From positions 1 to 5,187 of the forward strand of contig JASEHY010000113.1 of NCBI GenBank assembly GCA_030018555.1: a DNA stretch of 5,187 nt, given 5' to 3'. A model generated the notes under the pieces. It was not told the origin of the DNA, did not search any database, and worked only from the letters and a program-made list of their open reading frames with translations. Positions 4,597-5,187 of the stretch are shown one piece after another. Origin of the DNA: Planctomycetota bacterium (lineage in GTDB: Bacteria > Planctomycetota > MHYJ01 > JACQXL01). How positions within the stretch are numbered: position 1 is the stretch's first letter; the number at the start of each line of letters is the position of its first letter. The position numbers and the translations under genes were made by a program.

Positions 4597-5187
4597 TCAG
4601 TGTCTTTCTCCTGCCACACTCACCTCTTTTATCAGGTTCATATCTTGAGCCACATCTTCAATAATATCATTATCTATTATCTGGACTTGCTGACTCATTC
4701 CTGATAGGAGGGCAATATCGCAGATGGTATTAATCAGGCGGGGAACGCCATCTGAAAAATGATAGATGGATTGATAAGCGGAAGTGGAGAATAATTCTCG
4801 TTCCACATCCGCCCCTACGGGACTTCCTTCGGTCGTCCCTTTGACGGGACTCCCTTCGGTCGCAACCTTACAGCGATATTTAATATAACTGATAGTTTCC
4901 TCTTCGGAAAGATGATTCAAATGATATCGCACGGCTAATCTTTGTTCCAATTGTTTGACCCGGGAAATCTTCTGTCTTAATTCGGGTTGACCGAATAAAA
5001 GAAGTGTCAGTAAAAACCGATTGTTTAACTGGAAGTTCAGCAACAACCGCAACCCTTCAAATAACCCTTCATCCTCTATTGCTTGTGCTTCATCAATAAT
5101 AATTACCGTATGTTTGCCTTGTTGGCTCGTCAAGAGAAGGAAGTTATTTAATTCCCGCAGTAGTTTTCCCTTATGATAATCGGGGGG
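4597..5187 (-). CDS. ExeA/GspA-type AAA+ ATPase, partial at its 5' end
   Basis: The C-terminal 196 residues of an AAA+ ATPase; the frame stays open to the window edge, so the start and the Walker A motif lie outside. Visible are Walker B 'VIIIDEAQ' (fragment residues 28-35, acidic pair D32 E33), a sensor-1 region 'LLFGQPEL' (63-70), the 'QRLAVRYHL' segment (82-90) and the sensor-2-like 'GVPRLIN' (147-153). This order is typical of the ExeA/GspA family and of ATPases in exosortase (PEP-CTERM) gene sets, which act at the inner membrane in secretion or envelope assembly. No GspB, secretin or exosortase gene is in view, so the system cannot be named. Between 'YIKYRC' and 'LFS' lies a 9-residue tandem repeat (TEGSPV twice, 110-124) encoded by a DNA repeat, which the family normally lacks. 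A TTG at 5133 is not a start, because conserved sequence continues upstream of it. Confidence 0.85.
   Translation of the reverse strand, partial: PPDYHKGKLLRELNNFLLLTSQQGKHTVIIIDEAQAIEDEGLFEGLRLLLNFQLNNRFLLTLLLFGQPELRQKISRVKQLEQRLAVRYHLNHLSEEETISYIKYRCKVATEGSPVKGTTEGSPVGADVERELFSTSAYQSIYHFSDGVPRLINTICDIALLSGMSQQVQIIDNDIIEDVAQDMNLIKEVSVAGERH
4608..4612 (-). promoter_or_regulatory. Shine-Dalgarno deciding the start of the HD-GYP-like gene
   Basis: AGGAG lies on the minus strand inside the last codons of the ATPase gene, 12 bases before the ATG at 4595. The spacing is somewhat long but it is the only good site nearby, and the GTG at 4619 has none. It supports coupled translation of the two genes. 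Confidence 0.55.
4817..4862. repeat. Two-copy tandem repeat with 27-bp period in the ATPase gene
   Basis: Two 19-bp copies (4817-4835 and 4844-4862) differ at one base (T4825 versus C4852) and are separated by 8 bases. The period is exactly nine codons, so gain or loss of a unit keeps the frame. It produces TEGSPV twice in a linker between two AAA+ subdomain segments. Confidence 0.85.

Noticed and set aside
4617..4619. GTG as start of the HD-GYP-like gene, overlapping the ATPase gene by 23 bases
   Set aside because: It has no ribosome-binding site, while the ATG at 4595 has AGGAG upstream and lies one base after the ATPase stop.
4811..4870. CRISPR array from the repeated 19-bp units
   Set aside because: Only two copies with an 8-bp gap, within a coding frame and with no cas gene; it is a tandem repeat.
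5131..5133. TTG as start of the ATPase gene, giving 178 residues
   Set aside because: The open frame continues to the window edge with plausible family sequence (LLRELNNFLLL), and a start here would leave the protein without Walker A.

Overview
The window is a bacterial chromosome fragment of low to moderate G+C with compact genes. No ribosomal or phylogenetic marker is present, so the host cannot be named. The gene types (an FHA-GAF-cyclase, an ExeA-like ATPase and a divergent HD-GYP protein) and many small GC-rich palindromic repeats fit an uncultured environmental lineage such as Planctomycetota/Brocadiales, Omnitrophota or relatives. That placement is inference only.

Layout: bases 1-219 are non-coding, with degenerate palindromic repeat remnants and then a sigma70-type promoter whose -35 box lies in a short inverted repeat. 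Two plus-strand genes follow as an overlapping pair: an FHA-GAF-class III adenylate cyclase (220-1827) and dxr, the second enzyme of the MEP isoprenoid pathway (1824-3137, ATGA overlap). Bases 3138-3326 separate two convergent transcription units and are almost filled by a 167-bp MITE-like element with long inverted ends and a nested hairpin. On the minus strand, an ExeA/GspA-type AAA+ ATPase (cut by the right edge) is followed after one base by a degenerate HD-GYP-family protein that lacks the catalytic HD pair and the GYP motif.

The outstanding signal is short palindromic or tandem repeats sitting in frame inside protein-coding sequence. They occur at the N-terminus and in the middle of dxr, at four places in the HD-GYP-like gene and once in the ATPase gene. 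One of them occupies the place where the GYP motif should be. Several share cores with each other or with the intergenic element, which suggests one or a few families of small mobile palindromes tolerated as peptide insertions, comparable to Rickettsia palindromic elements. Dxr also holds a heptanucleotide tandem repeat and a 33-nt stretch that resembles an Illumina adapter and should be checked as a data-quality issue.

Functionally, the left unit couples a predicted cAMP signal enzyme to an isoprenoid gene with no obvious biochemical link. The right unit looks like an ATPase plus a regulatory pseudoenzyme, perhaps tied to a secretion, pilus or envelope system whose other genes lie outside the window.
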